Assembly (NCBI GenBank): GCA_031411695.1
Contig: JANOBO010000064.1
Span: forward strand, 1-25,814
DNA length: 25,814 nucleotides
Source of the DNA: JAIBCL01 sp031411695
GTDB taxonomy: Bacteria; Verrucomicrobiota; Verrucomicrobiia; Verrucomicrobiales; Verrucomicrobiaceae
Direction: 5' to 3'
In this document: in pieces, positions 6,994 to 14,944 of the stretch
Numbering within the stretch: the first letter of the stretch is position 1
How the letters are laid out: the number at the start of each line of letters is the position of its first letter
Position numbers and translations under genes: made by a program
Notes under the pieces: generated by a model
The model's database searches: none
The model's input: only the letters and a program-made list of their open reading frames with translations
Told to the model about the DNA's origin: nothing

Positions 6994-8367
6994 CTAGCCT
7001 TGCTTCTTGTCGCTCGCCGGGGCCGGAAAGGGCTGGGGCGGATCAAGGGGCACCTCGTCAATTTTCGGGACGTAAATGGCGGCAAGGTCGATCTTGAACT
7101 TCCAGGTGAGGACTTCTTCGGGGAGTGAGGGTGCACGCTTGAAGGTGAGGGTGATGAGGCAGTCTTCGCGGCGCAGCTTGTAGGGGAGCTGATAGCTAAC
7201 TGTGGTGGTGGTGGCATCGAACTGCACAGGCACGTTGCCGAGGCCGCTGACGCGCATACGGATGCTGGCAGGATCGACGCCACCGAGACGGGCAAGGTTT
7301 GCGATGACGGTGGGGCGACGCTCAATGATGGTGGTGTTCGGCGCGGGCTTCAATTCGACCAGGGTGTTGCCTTCCGTGTCCTTCGCGTCGGAGGCGAGGA
7401 CATTGGCGCTGCCGACATCGCCGCGGCCATGGAAGCTTGTGGCCATTTTGAAATTGGTGTCGCTGTCACCATGGATGATGTAGCGGCTGAGCTTGGCCAT
7501 GGGTGTGTCCCACGTGACTTTCTGCGGACTGACGGTGACGGCGGTGTCGTAGCCGACCTGCTGCGCGGTCTGGACGATGACCTCGTTATGATTGCCGTAT
7601 GGGTAGGCGAAGGAAGTGATGGGCACGCTCAGGTTCTTTTCCAGAAACTCCTTGGACTCCTTCAGCTCCGTGAGAATCCAGAGCTGATGATCGGCATCGG
7701 TGCGGCCGTGTCGCGCGGTCATGTTGTCGTGCGAGACGCTGTGGCTGCCGATCTCGGCGCCGAACGCCATCATCTCGCGGATCTGATCCCACGTCATGGA
7801 GCGGCCGCCGGAGTTCACATACTTCTTGTAAAGGTACATGGTGAACGGGAAGCCAAATTCCTTCAGCACCGGATACGCATACTGGTAAACGCCGACCCAT
7901 CCGTCATCCATGGTGATGACGATGGCCTCGTCGGGGATGTTCTTTTCACCCTTCTTCCACGCGAGCATGTCGCGCATGGCGATGACGGGAATCGTCGACT
8001 CCTTGATGGCCTGCATCTGCTGGCGAAAGCGATCCACGGAGATGAGCATCGGCGTGCCGCCGCGCTCGCGGAAGTCGTGGTAACCGAGGATGGAGACGAC
8101 GGAGGATTTGTTCAGCTCGAAGGCGGTGGCCTTCGGCACCTCCTCGACGACGGCACCGGCGAGCAGGCCGGGATCTTCGAGCGTCTTGTTCATGCGCTCT
8201 TCTTCGGCTGTGAGCGGCACTTCCTGCGGCTCGGCGATCTTGGGCTTATTCGCCTCGGCGAGGCGTTCGAGCTTTGCCTTCACCCGGCCGCAGGAAACCA
8301 GCGCGCTGGAGATGGCGAGGGCGAAGAGTGGCACGAGCAGAAGCCGGGGCGGATGACGCATGAGCAT
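6994..8367 (-). CDS. Polysaccharide deacetylase-family lipoprotein
   Basis: A 457-residue predicted lipoprotein. The N-terminus has a hydrophobic signal segment ending in a lipobox (SALVSC), so it is probably anchored in a membrane facing the periplasm. The deacetylase (CE4, NodB-like) domain spans about 85-310: GYHDF, then MDDGW (the catalytic/metal Asp pair, about 154-155), then HSVSH (about 209-213, metal His pair) and FAYPYG. The layout resembles PgaB/IcaB-type poly-GlcNAc deacetylases. The C-terminal 140 residues look like a beta-rich accessory domain. I chose ATG 8367 because it places the basic n-region directly before the hydrophobic core; ATG 8361 also fits. The gene is the last of the leftward polysaccharide series and converges on bklc. 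The substrate is inferred, not shown. Confidence 0.85.
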   Translation of the reverse strand: MLMRHPPRLLLVPLFALAISSALVSCGRVKAKLERLAEANKPKIAEPQEVPLTAEEERMNKTLEDPGLLAGAVVEEVPKATAFELNKSSVVSILGYHDFRERGGTPMLISVDRFRQQMQAIKESTIPVIAMRDMLAWKKGEKNIPDEAIVITMDDGWVGVYQYAYPVLKEFGFPFTMYLYKKYVNSGGRSMTWDQIREMMAFGAEIGSHSVSHDNMTARHGRTDADHQLWILTELKESKEFLEKNLSVPITSFAYPYGNHNEVIVQTAQQVGYDTAVTVSPQKVTWDTPMAKLSRYIIHGDSDTNFKMATSFHGRGDVGSANVLASDAKDTEGNTLVELKPAPNTTIIERRPTVIANLARLGGVDPASIRMRVSGLGNVPVQFDATTTTVSYQLPYKLRREDCLITLTFKRAPSLPEEVLTWKFKIDLAAIYVPKIDEVPLDPPQPFPAPASDKKQG

Positions 8368-8414
8368 GGCGCGGAGACTATCACAGGGGCGGGGCGGTGC
8401 CACACCGCAGTTGC

Positions 8415-9074
8415 TCAGCGTTTTGCGTGCAGCCTCGAGAGCGCGGTCTCGCGCAGCGTCTCGATGGAGTCAGTGGCGGAGACGGACACGCCGAGATCGC
8501 GGATGATGCCATCGCTGAGACGGTAAATCCAGGCGTGGACGCTGAATGGCTGGCCGCGCTCCCAGGCGGACTCGACGACAGTCGTCTGGCACACATTGAT
8601 GACCTGCTCGATGACGTTCAGCTCGCAGAGGCGGTCGAGCTTCAAAAGAGGATCGGGCTCCAGGTGCAGCGCGTCATGATACTTCCACGCGACATCCTGC
8701 ACGTGGCGGAGCCAGTTGTTGATGAGGCCGAGGCGCTGGTTTTGCAAAGCCGCGCTGACGCCGCCGCAGCCGTAATGACCGCAGACGATGACGTGCTTCA
8801 CCTTCAGCACGTCGATGGCGTACTGGAGCACGGAGAGGCAATTGAGATCGGTATGCACGACGACGTTTGCCACGTTGCGATGCACGAAGAGTTCGCCCGG
8901 CTGCAGATCGACAATCTCATTGGCCGGCACGCGGCTGTCGGAGCAGCCGATCCAGAGATACTCCGGCGCCTGCTGGCGGGTGAGGCGGGCGAAGAACTCG
9001 GGGTCTTCTCCGACGCGCGCGGCTGACCAGCGGCGATTGCTTGCGAGGAGTTCGGCGAGAGGATTTGCGGGCAT
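8415..9074 (-). CDS. can: Beta-class carbonic anhydrase
   Basis: A 219-residue enzyme interconverting CO2 and bicarbonate in the cytoplasm. The length matches the Escherichia coli Can type. Zinc ligands are visible: Cys44 in CSDSR (with Asp46 and Arg48 forming the catalytic dyad), and His100 and Cys103 in HYGCGG. The segment from PANEIVDLQPGELFVHRN to the VHTDL run is also typical. The upstream in-frame extension to 9281 is not typical of the family and contains the hairpin region, so the ATG at 9074 (MPANPLAELL) is chosen. It lies 47 bp upstream of the lipoprotein deacetylase and 175 bp after the glycoside-hydrolase-like gene. It may be an independent housekeeping gene rather than part of polysaccharide synthesis. 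Confidence 0.95.
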   Translation of the reverse strand: MPANPLAELLASNRRWSAARVGEDPEFFARLTRQQAPEYLWIGCSDSRVPANEIVDLQPGELFVHRNVANVVVHTDLNCLSVLQYAIDVLKVKHVIVCGHYGCGGVSAALQNQRLGLINNWLRHVQDVAWKYHDALHLEPDPLLKLDRLCELNVIEQVINVCQTTVVESAWERGQPFSVHAWIYRLSDGIIRDLGVSVSATDSIETLRETALSRLHAKR

Positions 9075-9216
9075 GAAAACGGCGTGCTGAAGTGCCGATG
9101 ATGCTGCCCGTGCTGGCTCGAAACGCAACCCCGACCGGGCGGGAGTTTTGGGCCAGTCGGAATGTGTGCGGAGATGAACCTGCTCACCCCGCCGCCCTGA
9201 CCACGCCCTTGCGGGC

Positions 9217-9236
9217 ACGGCTCCAACGGGAGCCGT
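9217..9236 (-). terminator. Perfect 8-bp hairpin after the glycoside-hydrolase-like gene
   Basis: ACGGCTCC (9217-9224) and GGAGCCGT (9229-9236) pair perfectly around a 4-nt loop. The hairpin starts 14 bases past the stop codon at 9250 on the - strand. No T-run follows, so it may be a U-poor terminator, a transcript-stabilising structure or a protein site. It is a plausible left boundary of the polysaccharide operon. Confidence 0.4.
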
Positions 9237-9249
9237 CAAACCGCACCCA

Positions 9250-10392
9250 TCACCGCTGCGATAAAAAAATGTCGCCATCACACTCGGCTACCTGATGCGT
9301 TCTGGCGCGGCGGCCGGTGGTGATGCTCGTGACGGGCTCGGGGAAAAGGAGGGTGAGGAGTTTGTTGCCCTTTGGATTGTGAACCACCGTGCCCTTGTCA
9401 AACACCCGCCGCCACGTGCCATCGCGCTCCAGCGCACCTGCGCGCATGGGCTTGCCGAGGGACTTGTTCCAGAAGTCGTACCAATTGTGCAGGTGGTCGC
9501 CGGTGGGCAGCGGATTTGGATCGGAGAAAAGGCACATGCCGTCAGAGTGCGTGAGTGAGAGCGTGGTCGTGGCGCGCATGAGGCTGAGATCATCGCGTGA
9601 CTGGTGATACCACGTCTCCAGACAGTTGATCCGGGGCTTGCGCAGGTTCTTCTCGGCCCACTTCAGGCTGGTGCGGATCTTCGCCCAGTCTTCATTCGTC
9701 TTCGAGTGATCACACTCCATGAAGTAGCCGTTGAGGAAGGGAGCGGTGAGAGGCGTGGTGCCCGCGTTTGCATTGGCGAGGATGAGCGCGTCCGGGCCGA
9801 TGGCCTGGCGTATGGCCTTCACCATCGCGAGGCGGTCTTCGTCATCCACCCACCAGTCGAGCAGGATCCCATCGACGACACCGGACTCGAGCGCGGCGCG
9901 CGCCTGGATGGCGACGTGATTGCGAAAGGATGCATTGGCAAAATCGAGCATCAAGTAGCCGCCCTCATCCCAGCCGGCCTCGGGCTTGCCATCTGCGCCG
10001 CGCTGCCACCACGCATGATCCTTTGGCAAAAAGCTGCGGTCCGCGTCGCGATAGCGAATCTCCGCCAGCATGATCATCGCGGGATTTTTTTCGAGCAGAG
10101 CTTTCCTTTTCGCACGCGCTTCCGTGATGCTCCCGGGTGTGAATCCATCAGACAGCCCTTCGAATGACTGATTCCATTTCAAGCCGAAGAAGCCCGCGCC
10201 ATGGAAGACGAGGTCGTGCCGGGCGAGCGTGGTGAGTTCATCCTCATTCTTCAGATTATCGGCAGGAGACCAGGCTTGGAAGACGGAGGGAAACGTGCGG
10301 AGCGCGAGGCGCTGCTCGACGGATGGCGCGTCACCTTGCGCACGAAGAGCGACGACGCTGAGGAATGCTGCGGCTAACAAGCAAGTCTTCAT
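9250..10392 (-). CDS. Secreted glycoside hydrolase-like protein (GHL15/TIM-barrel type)
   Basis: A 380-residue protein with a clear signal peptide (MKTCLLAAAFLSVVALRAQG), so it is exported. The body reads like the hypothetical glycoside hydrolase families that share a (beta/alpha)8 barrel: LVFHGAGFFGLKW, then IMLAEIRYRD, GYLMLDFANASFRNH, and GVVDGILLDWWVDDED, whose aspartates are candidate catalytic or sugar-binding residues. This fits PF14885-like (GHL15) or GH114-related proteins; I cannot choose between them. The start is ATG 10392, just after the stop of the upstream glycosyltransferase (2 bp apart), so the two are translated together. In this setting it probably trims or cleaves the polysaccharide, or controls its length. 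The family call is moderate; the activity is inferred. Confidence 0.65.
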   Translation of the reverse strand: MKTCLLAAAFLSVVALRAQGDAPSVEQRLALRTFPSVFQAWSPADNLKNEDELTTLARHDLVFHGAGFFGLKWNQSFEGLSDGFTPGSITEARAKRKALLEKNPAMIMLAEIRYRDADRSFLPKDHAWWQRGADGKPEAGWDEGGYLMLDFANASFRNHVAIQARAALESGVVDGILLDWWVDDEDRLAMVKAIRQAIGPDALILANANAGTTPLTAPFLNGYFMECDHSKTNEDWAKIRTSLKWAEKNLRKPRINCLETWYHQSRDDLSLMRATTTLSLTHSDGMCLFSDPNPLPTGDHLHNWYDFWNKSLGKPMRAGALERDGTWRRVFDKGTVVHNPKGNKLLTLLFPEPVTSITTGRRARTHQVAECDGDIFLSQR

Positions 10393-10394
10393 GA

Positions 10395-11600
10395 TCACGC
10401 GGCGGCTGGGTTTGGGATCGCTGGCTCCATGCGGCGTGCGGACGGCGTCGCGCGCATGGCGATGAGCTGGGAGTAGAGGCCTTCATACTCCGCGGCGATG
10501 GCCGGAAGCGCGAACCGCTCCTCCGCGCGGCTGCGGGAGCGCACGCGCAGCGTCTCATGCTCCGCCGCAGACAGCGCCGTCATCTTATGCCATGCAGCGG
10601 CGAGCGCGGTTGGATCACGCGGCGGCACAGTGACGCCGCAGTCGCCGATGACGGCGGCGCTGTCACCCACGTCTGTGACGACGCCCGGCACGCCGCACGC
10701 GAGTGACTCGCACAGCGTGAGCGGCAGTCCTTCGCCATAGGCTGATGACAGCGTGGCAATGTCGAACGCTGGATAGACGCGCGGCATGTCCTGACGCGGA
10801 CCGAGGAGAAAGATGTTGGGCGGCGATGGGCAGCATTTGCGCAGGGCGGTCAGGGCAGCGTCCTCATTCGTCACACCGGCTCCGCACGCGACGAAGACGG
10901 TGTCCTTGTCGGTCTTCTGAAACTCGTGGATCGCGGCGAAGAGCGTGGGGTAATCTTTCTGCGGATCGTTACGGCCGGCCATGCCGATGACCTTCACGCC
11001 GGGGGAGATGCCGAGCTTTTGCCGCAGTTCACGCCCCGCGCTTTGGTCAGGAACAAAGCGGCGGACATCGGCGCCGTTCACGATGTGCAGCATCTTCTCA
11101 CGCGGATAACCGATGCCGACGTGAAGCTCGAGGCCGGTGCGGGAGCACGACACGATCTTGTCAGGCCATGTCTTCGACAAGAGCGACAGCAACGCGCGCA
11201 TCACGCGGCTGAGGAGCTTCGTGGTCTTTGGGCAGAAGCTGCTGTGCTGCACATTCCATACGACGGGCGGTCGCGGCGAAAGGCTGCGCGCGGCCAGCGT
11301 GCCGAGGAAATCGGCGTGATACATCCAGGTCTGAACCAGATCAGGATTCACCTCTCGCATGATCGCCTTCAATCTGCCGAGGCCCGCCGCGAAGCTGAGA
11401 TACGATCCCATATCGAGGCAGTGCAGCCGCACGCCCGCAGCCTCGATACGCGCGGCCAGCGGACCCGACGGGCGCAGTGAAACCACGACCGGCGTGAAGC
11501 GCGTGCGGTCCGTGTGCTCGAGCAACTGGCACATCATCGTCTCCGCACCGCCGAGGTTCAGACTGGTGATGACGTGCAGGATGGTTTGTTTTTCGTTCAT
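10395..11600 (-). CDS. GT4-family glycosyltransferase (EPS cluster, third GT4)
   Basis: A 401-residue cytoplasmic GT-B fold enzyme that transfers a sugar from a nucleotide donor to the lipid-linked repeat unit. The N-terminal domain has the Gly-rich loop (NLGGAETM, about 15-22). The C-terminal donor domain has R210 and K215 (GRNDPQKDY) and the EX7E motif EGLPLTLCE (290-298), followed by SLACGVPGV. This is the GT4 pattern (PF13439 plus PF00534). The ATG at 11600 was chosen over an in-frame TTG at 11618, which would overlap the upstream gene. It is 14 bp from the upstream GT4 and contiguous with the hydrolase-like gene. The sugar and linkage cannot be read from the sequence. Confidence 0.9.
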   Translation of the reverse strand: MNEKQTILHVITSLNLGGAETMMCQLLEHTDRTRFTPVVVSLRPSGPLAARIEAAGVRLHCLDMGSYLSFAAGLGRLKAIMREVNPDLVQTWMYHADFLGTLAARSLSPRPPVVWNVQHSSFCPKTTKLLSRVMRALLSLLSKTWPDKIVSCSRTGLELHVGIGYPREKMLHIVNGADVRRFVPDQSAGRELRQKLGISPGVKVIGMAGRNDPQKDYPTLFAAIHEFQKTDKDTVFVACGAGVTNEDAALTALRKCCPSPPNIFLLGPRQDMPRVYPAFDIATLSSAYGEGLPLTLCESLACGVPGVVTDVGDSAAVIGDCGVTVPPRDPTALAAAWHKMTALSAAEHETLRVRSRSRAEERFALPAIAAEYEGLYSQLIAMRATPSARRMEPAIPNPAAA

Positions 11601-11614
11601 GATCTGCGGTGGAT

Positions 11615-12778
11615 TCAAGAGGCGGAAAGGAGGGCGCGGTAAGTGCTCTCATATTGCTCGGCGGCGCGGGTGATGCTGAACTGCGACACGATGCGCTCGC
11701 GCGCACGACGGGAGAGCCCGTTCCGCAAGGCGGAGTCCGCCTCGAGGAGCTGATGCCACGCTTCGGCGAGGGCCGCGGCATCGCCGGCGGGAACGGTGAG
11801 GCCGATGTCGGCGACGACTTTTGCGCAGTCGCCCACATCCGTGGCGACGCACGGCACGCCGCACGCCATCGCCTCGAGGATCGTCATCGGCAGCGCCTCG
11901 CTGTCTGAGCAAAGCGAGAAGACGGAGAAGGCGGGATACAAGGTCTCGGTGCTGGAATTGAACGGCACGAAATGCACCGCAGAAGGATCGGGCAGCGCGT
12001 CATAGGCAGGCCGCGCGTTTGCATCCAGCGTCATCGCCGAGCCGCCGCTCATGATGAAATGCACGCCTGGCATCCGCCGCTGCAGCGTTGCCGCAGCGCG
12101 GAGAAACATGCTGAGATTCTTCACTGGATGAAAGCGGCCGACGAAGCCAACCACAGGCGCATCGAGGGGAATGCCCAGCGAAAGCCGCGTCCGCACGCCA
12201 GCCTCCACCGATGGCTGGAAGCGGCGCGTGCAGATGCCATTTGCGATAAAGGCCATCTTGTTGCGCGGAAATCCCATCGATGCGTGATCGGCGATCGCTG
12301 TCTCCGAACACGACACGATGCGCTGCGGCACGGCGCACGATGCCGCGCGGATCGCGGCCTGGAAAAGCGAGAACTTCAAGCCGCTATCGCCCGGCCACCG
12401 AAAAATCGCGCGGCTGTGGATGCCCCACACGACATGCCTCACGCCACTGAGCCGCGCGGCGAGACCGCCGACAAAATCAGCGTGATGCATCCATGTCTGC
12501 ACCACATCCGGTTTCTCGAGCTGGATGATGGCGCGCAGTCTTTTGAACAAGGCGGGACGGAGCAGCGAGGTGGAATCCAAATCGTAAAACGCATCGGCCA
12601 CCTCACGAATCCGCGCGGCTTGGCAGCCTGCGGTGCCGGTTTTCACGGCGACGACGATGTTCCGCCACGGACCTTCGGCCATCGACTCAACGAGATTGCA
12701 CAGCATCGCCTCCGCGCCTCCGCCGCCGACGCTCGGCGTGAAATGCAGCACCGTGCCGATGTGCGTGGCGGTGCTCAT
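11615..12778 (-). CDS. GT4-family glycosyltransferase (EPS cluster, second GT4)
   Basis: A 387-residue GT-B glycosyltransferase. The N-terminal loop is SVGGGGAEAM (about 16-25), and the donor-domain residues are R215 and K220 (GRFHPVKN) and the EX7E motif EALPMTILE (294-302), then AMACGVPCVATDVGD. It shares many segments with the next gene, such as VVQTWM, HADF and IVSCS, so the two are likely related by duplication. The start overlaps the deacetylase stop by 4 bp (ATGA), which indicates translational coupling. It is predicted to add one sugar of the repeat unit at the inner face of the membrane. Donor and acceptor are unknown. Confidence 0.9.
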   Translation of the reverse strand: MSTATHIGTVLHFTPSVGGGGAEAMLCNLVESMAEGPWRNIVVAVKTGTAGCQAARIREVADAFYDLDSTSLLRPALFKRLRAIIQLEKPDVVQTWMHHADFVGGLAARLSGVRHVVWGIHSRAIFRWPGDSGLKFSLFQAAIRAASCAVPQRIVSCSETAIADHASMGFPRNKMAFIANGICTRRFQPSVEAGVRTRLSLGIPLDAPVVGFVGRFHPVKNLSMFLRAAATLQRRMPGVHFIMSGGSAMTLDANARPAYDALPDPSAVHFVPFNSSTETLYPAFSVFSLCSDSEALPMTILEAMACGVPCVATDVGDCAKVVADIGLTVPAGDAAALAEAWHQLLEADSALRNGLSRRARERIVSQFSITRAAEQYESTYRALLSAS

Positions 12779-13773
12779 GCGGCGAGTGCCTGACGCGCGG
12801 CGATGCGCAGTTCCTTGAGAGTTTCAAACGTGCCCGACACGGTGGCCTCAGCCTCGGCCAATGTAGTCGGCGCGCCATACCGCGGGATCGCAAAACGATC
12901 ACACGCGGCGGACACGAAGGCGGGGCTCATCGTCACGGCCGACGTGAAGCCCGCCTCGCGCAGCAGCCGCGCCGTCAGCGGTGATGAATCGCCCGGCTGG
13001 CCGTTTGGATAGGCGAAGATTTTGGGTGTGACATCGAGTTCGTTGGCGAGACGGTCGCGCGACTGTGTGATCTCGCGCCGCGCCGTCTCCTCGGCGCAAC
13101 GGCCCAGAATCAAATGGCGGTGCGTGTGACCGCCAAACTCGACGAGACCGCTGTGGTGCATGGCGCGGATCTGCCGCCAGGTCAGCGGCTTGAAAATCGC
13201 GGGCGTTTCAGCCAGCGATGCGTAGTCGGCGCCGCATTCGCGCTCGATGCGATCCATTTCATCCGCGAGCTGCTCCTGAGGCAGCGCCTTGAGCCGATGT
13301 GCAATCTCGCCGAAGTGCGCGGCTCCCCTGCCCTGTTTTGAGATCGCGTGTTCCAGCCGATGAAACCAGAGTGAATCGGAGCCATCCACGAACCCCGTGG
13401 TGACGAAGATCGTCGCGGGCAGGCTGAACTCGCGCAGGATGGGAAACGCGATGTCGTGATTCGATGCGTAACCGTCATCGAATGTGATGGCGAGGGTGCG
13501 GTCGGGCAAAGGCAGGCGTTTTTCCAGGGCACGGATGATCTGGCTGAGATGCATGACGCGATACGATCCGGCGAGATGGCGGCACACGTCCCGGAAGACG
13601 GAAGCTGCGGTGTGCAGGCTGTTGTCGAGCAGCCCGGGGTCGCCATCGGCACGCAGGCCGTGGAAGGTCAGGATGCAAGGCTCGCCAGATTTTAGCTCAC
13701 GCGCCACGTGCCCGAAGCCGCTCCGTGAGAGCAACTGGGCGGCGCGATGATAGAGCCATGAGGCGGCAGGCAT
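12775..13773 (-). CDS. Polysaccharide deacetylase (cytoplasmic, NodB-like)
   Basis: A 332-residue protein without an obvious signal peptide. The NodB/CE4 motifs are present: ILTFHGL, TFDDGY (catalytic and metal Asp at 99-100), GGHTHRH (His216 and His220) and FAYPNG (about 250). It belongs to the subgroup found in exopolysaccharide and exosortase-linked loci, where a cytoplasmic deacetylase acts on an amino sugar or on the growing lipid-linked unit. It sits between two GT4 genes and overlaps the next one by 4 bp, so its product should act on the same glycan. A 37-bp AT-rich gap precedes it. It is distinct from the exported lipoprotein deacetylase further left. The substrate is inferred. Confidence 0.88.
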   Translation of the reverse strand: MPAASWLYHRAAQLLSRSGFGHVARELKSGEPCILTFHGLRADGDPGLLDNSLHTAASVFRDVCRHLAGSYRVMHLSQIIRALEKRLPLPDRTLAITFDDGYASNHDIAFPILREFSLPATIFVTTGFVDGSDSLWFHRLEHAISKQGRGAAHFGEIAHRLKALPQEQLADEMDRIERECGADYASLAETPAIFKPLTWRQIRAMHHSGLVEFGGHTHRHLILGRCAEETARREITQSRDRLANELDVTPKIFAYPNGQPGDSSPLTARLLREAGFTSAVTMSPAFVSAACDRFAIPRYGAPTTLAEAEATVSGTFETLKELRIAARQALAA

Positions 13774-13810
13774 TCTTTACTCAGGTCAATAGGTCTGGAA
13801 AATATATCAC

Positions 13811-14944
13811 TCATCGAGGCAAGCTCCCCACAAAAGTTTCAATTTTCTCCCACATCTGCGCCGATGAGAATGAGCCCTTTGCGCTCTGAAGCGCCGACGC
13901 ACCGAGAGCGGCGCGGCGGTCGGGGTCGCCCGCGAGTGCCGCCAGGACAACGGCGAGGGAGTCCGCATCGCCAATCGGCACCATGAGACCGTTTGCGGCA
14001 GGATCATCGAGTTGGGTGCCCCGGATGATTTCGGTCACGCCCGGCGCGCGGGTGCCGATGCACGGCAGGCCGCATGCCATGGCCTCCATCAGCGCCAGAG
14101 GCTGCGTCTCGCCGTGGGTGGAGAGCACGAAAATGTCCCACGAGCGCATGCGCGGGACGAGCTGGTCAAAGGGCATGAGGCCGAGGAAGGTGACGGCGGC
14201 GGCGATGCCGAGTGATGCGGCGAGCGCCTCAAGCTCTGCGCGCATGGGGCCATCACCGGCAAACTCGAGGCGTGCCTTGAGCGCGGGCTGTCGTGTGCGG
14301 AGCGCGGCAAAGGCGCGCAGCAGCGTGGCGTAGTCTTTGACCGGCGTCATGCGGCCGGACATGCCGATGACGAGATCGGCGTGCGTTTTTGCAAAAGGCG
14401 GGACTTGGTAACGGTCAAGCTCAATGCCGTTGCCGATGACGGCGGTGCGCTTCTTGCGGAGTGTGAAAAGCGGGCCGAGCTTTTTAGCGACATCGTTCCG
14501 GTAGATGTCGGTGAGGTAGATGACGCCATCGCCACGCCAGAGAAGCAGGACGCTGAGCAGCCACTCGTGCGGTCGCTTGAGCAGATTGGGGTGGTGCTCG
14601 ACGGAGAGTATCTGCGGGCGGGCAGCCATGCCGCGCAGGGCTTTGATGACGGCGAAGAGCGCGGCTGGATAATGCAGGATGAAGGCGTCGGCATCGCGGT
14701 TGTCGGCGGCCCATTGCTGCACGGCGCGCTGGCCGGCGGCATCGAGGCCGCGCTTCTTTTGAAATGACGCGGTTTCGATGCCCGCCTCCGCGCAGCGCCT
14801 CACGCGCGCCTCGATGACAGGCTCGGTGCCCCAGAAGGCGAGTGACTGCCTGACCCCTGCGGCCTGACCGGCGATGGCGAGCGCCGCGCAGACATCGGAA
14901 GCGCCGCTCAATCCGCTGAACGCGACCTGTGCGACCTTACGCAT
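13811..14944 (-). CDS. GT4-family glycosyltransferase (EPS cluster, first GT4)
   Basis: A 377-residue GT-B enzyme. The N-terminus MRKVAQVAFSGLSGASDV has the expected first beta strand and Gly/Ser loop. The donor domain carries R198 and K203 (GRMTPVKDY) and the EX7E motif ETQPLALME (279-287), then AMACGLPCIGTRAPGVTEI. An in-frame extension to 15037 is Arg/Ser-rich and overlaps the upstream gene strongly, so ATG 14944 is used. Even so it overlaps the end of the upstream polymerase gene by 8 bp. Its sequence differs from the two GT4 proteins further left, so it probably makes a different linkage. The sugar is unknown. Confidence 0.9.
   Translation of the reverse strand: MRKVAQVAFSGLSGASDVCAALAIAGQAAGVRQSLAFWGTEPVIEARVRRCAEAGIETASFQKKRGLDAAGQRAVQQWAADNRDADAFILHYPAALFAVIKALRGMAARPQILSVEHHPNLLKRPHEWLLSVLLLWRGDGVIYLTDIYRNDVAKKLGPLFTLRKKRTAVIGNGIELDRYQVPPFAKTHADLVIGMSGRMTPVKDYATLLRAFAALRTRQPALKARLEFAGDGPMRAELEALAASLGIAAAVTFLGLMPFDQLVPRMRSWDIFVLSTHGETQPLALMEAMACGLPCIGTRAPGVTEIIRGTQLDDPAANGLMVPIGDADSLAVVLAALAGDPDRRAALGASALQSAKGSFSSAQMWEKIETFVGSLPR

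Noticed and set aside
7429..8526. Long + strand open frame of 365 codons
   Set aside because: It is antisense to the lipoprotein deacetylase, whose lipobox and MDDGW and HSVSH motifs show it is the real gene.
9075..9281. N-terminal extension of the carbonic anhydrase
   Set aside because: The family normally starts at about 219 residues; the extension is Arg/Ala-rich, spans the hairpin and overlaps the end of the neighbouring gene.
13774..13810. AT-rich 37-bp gap with TATATT before the deacetylase, considered as an internal promoter
   Set aside because: No matching -35 at a workable distance was found, so it is probably just spacer.
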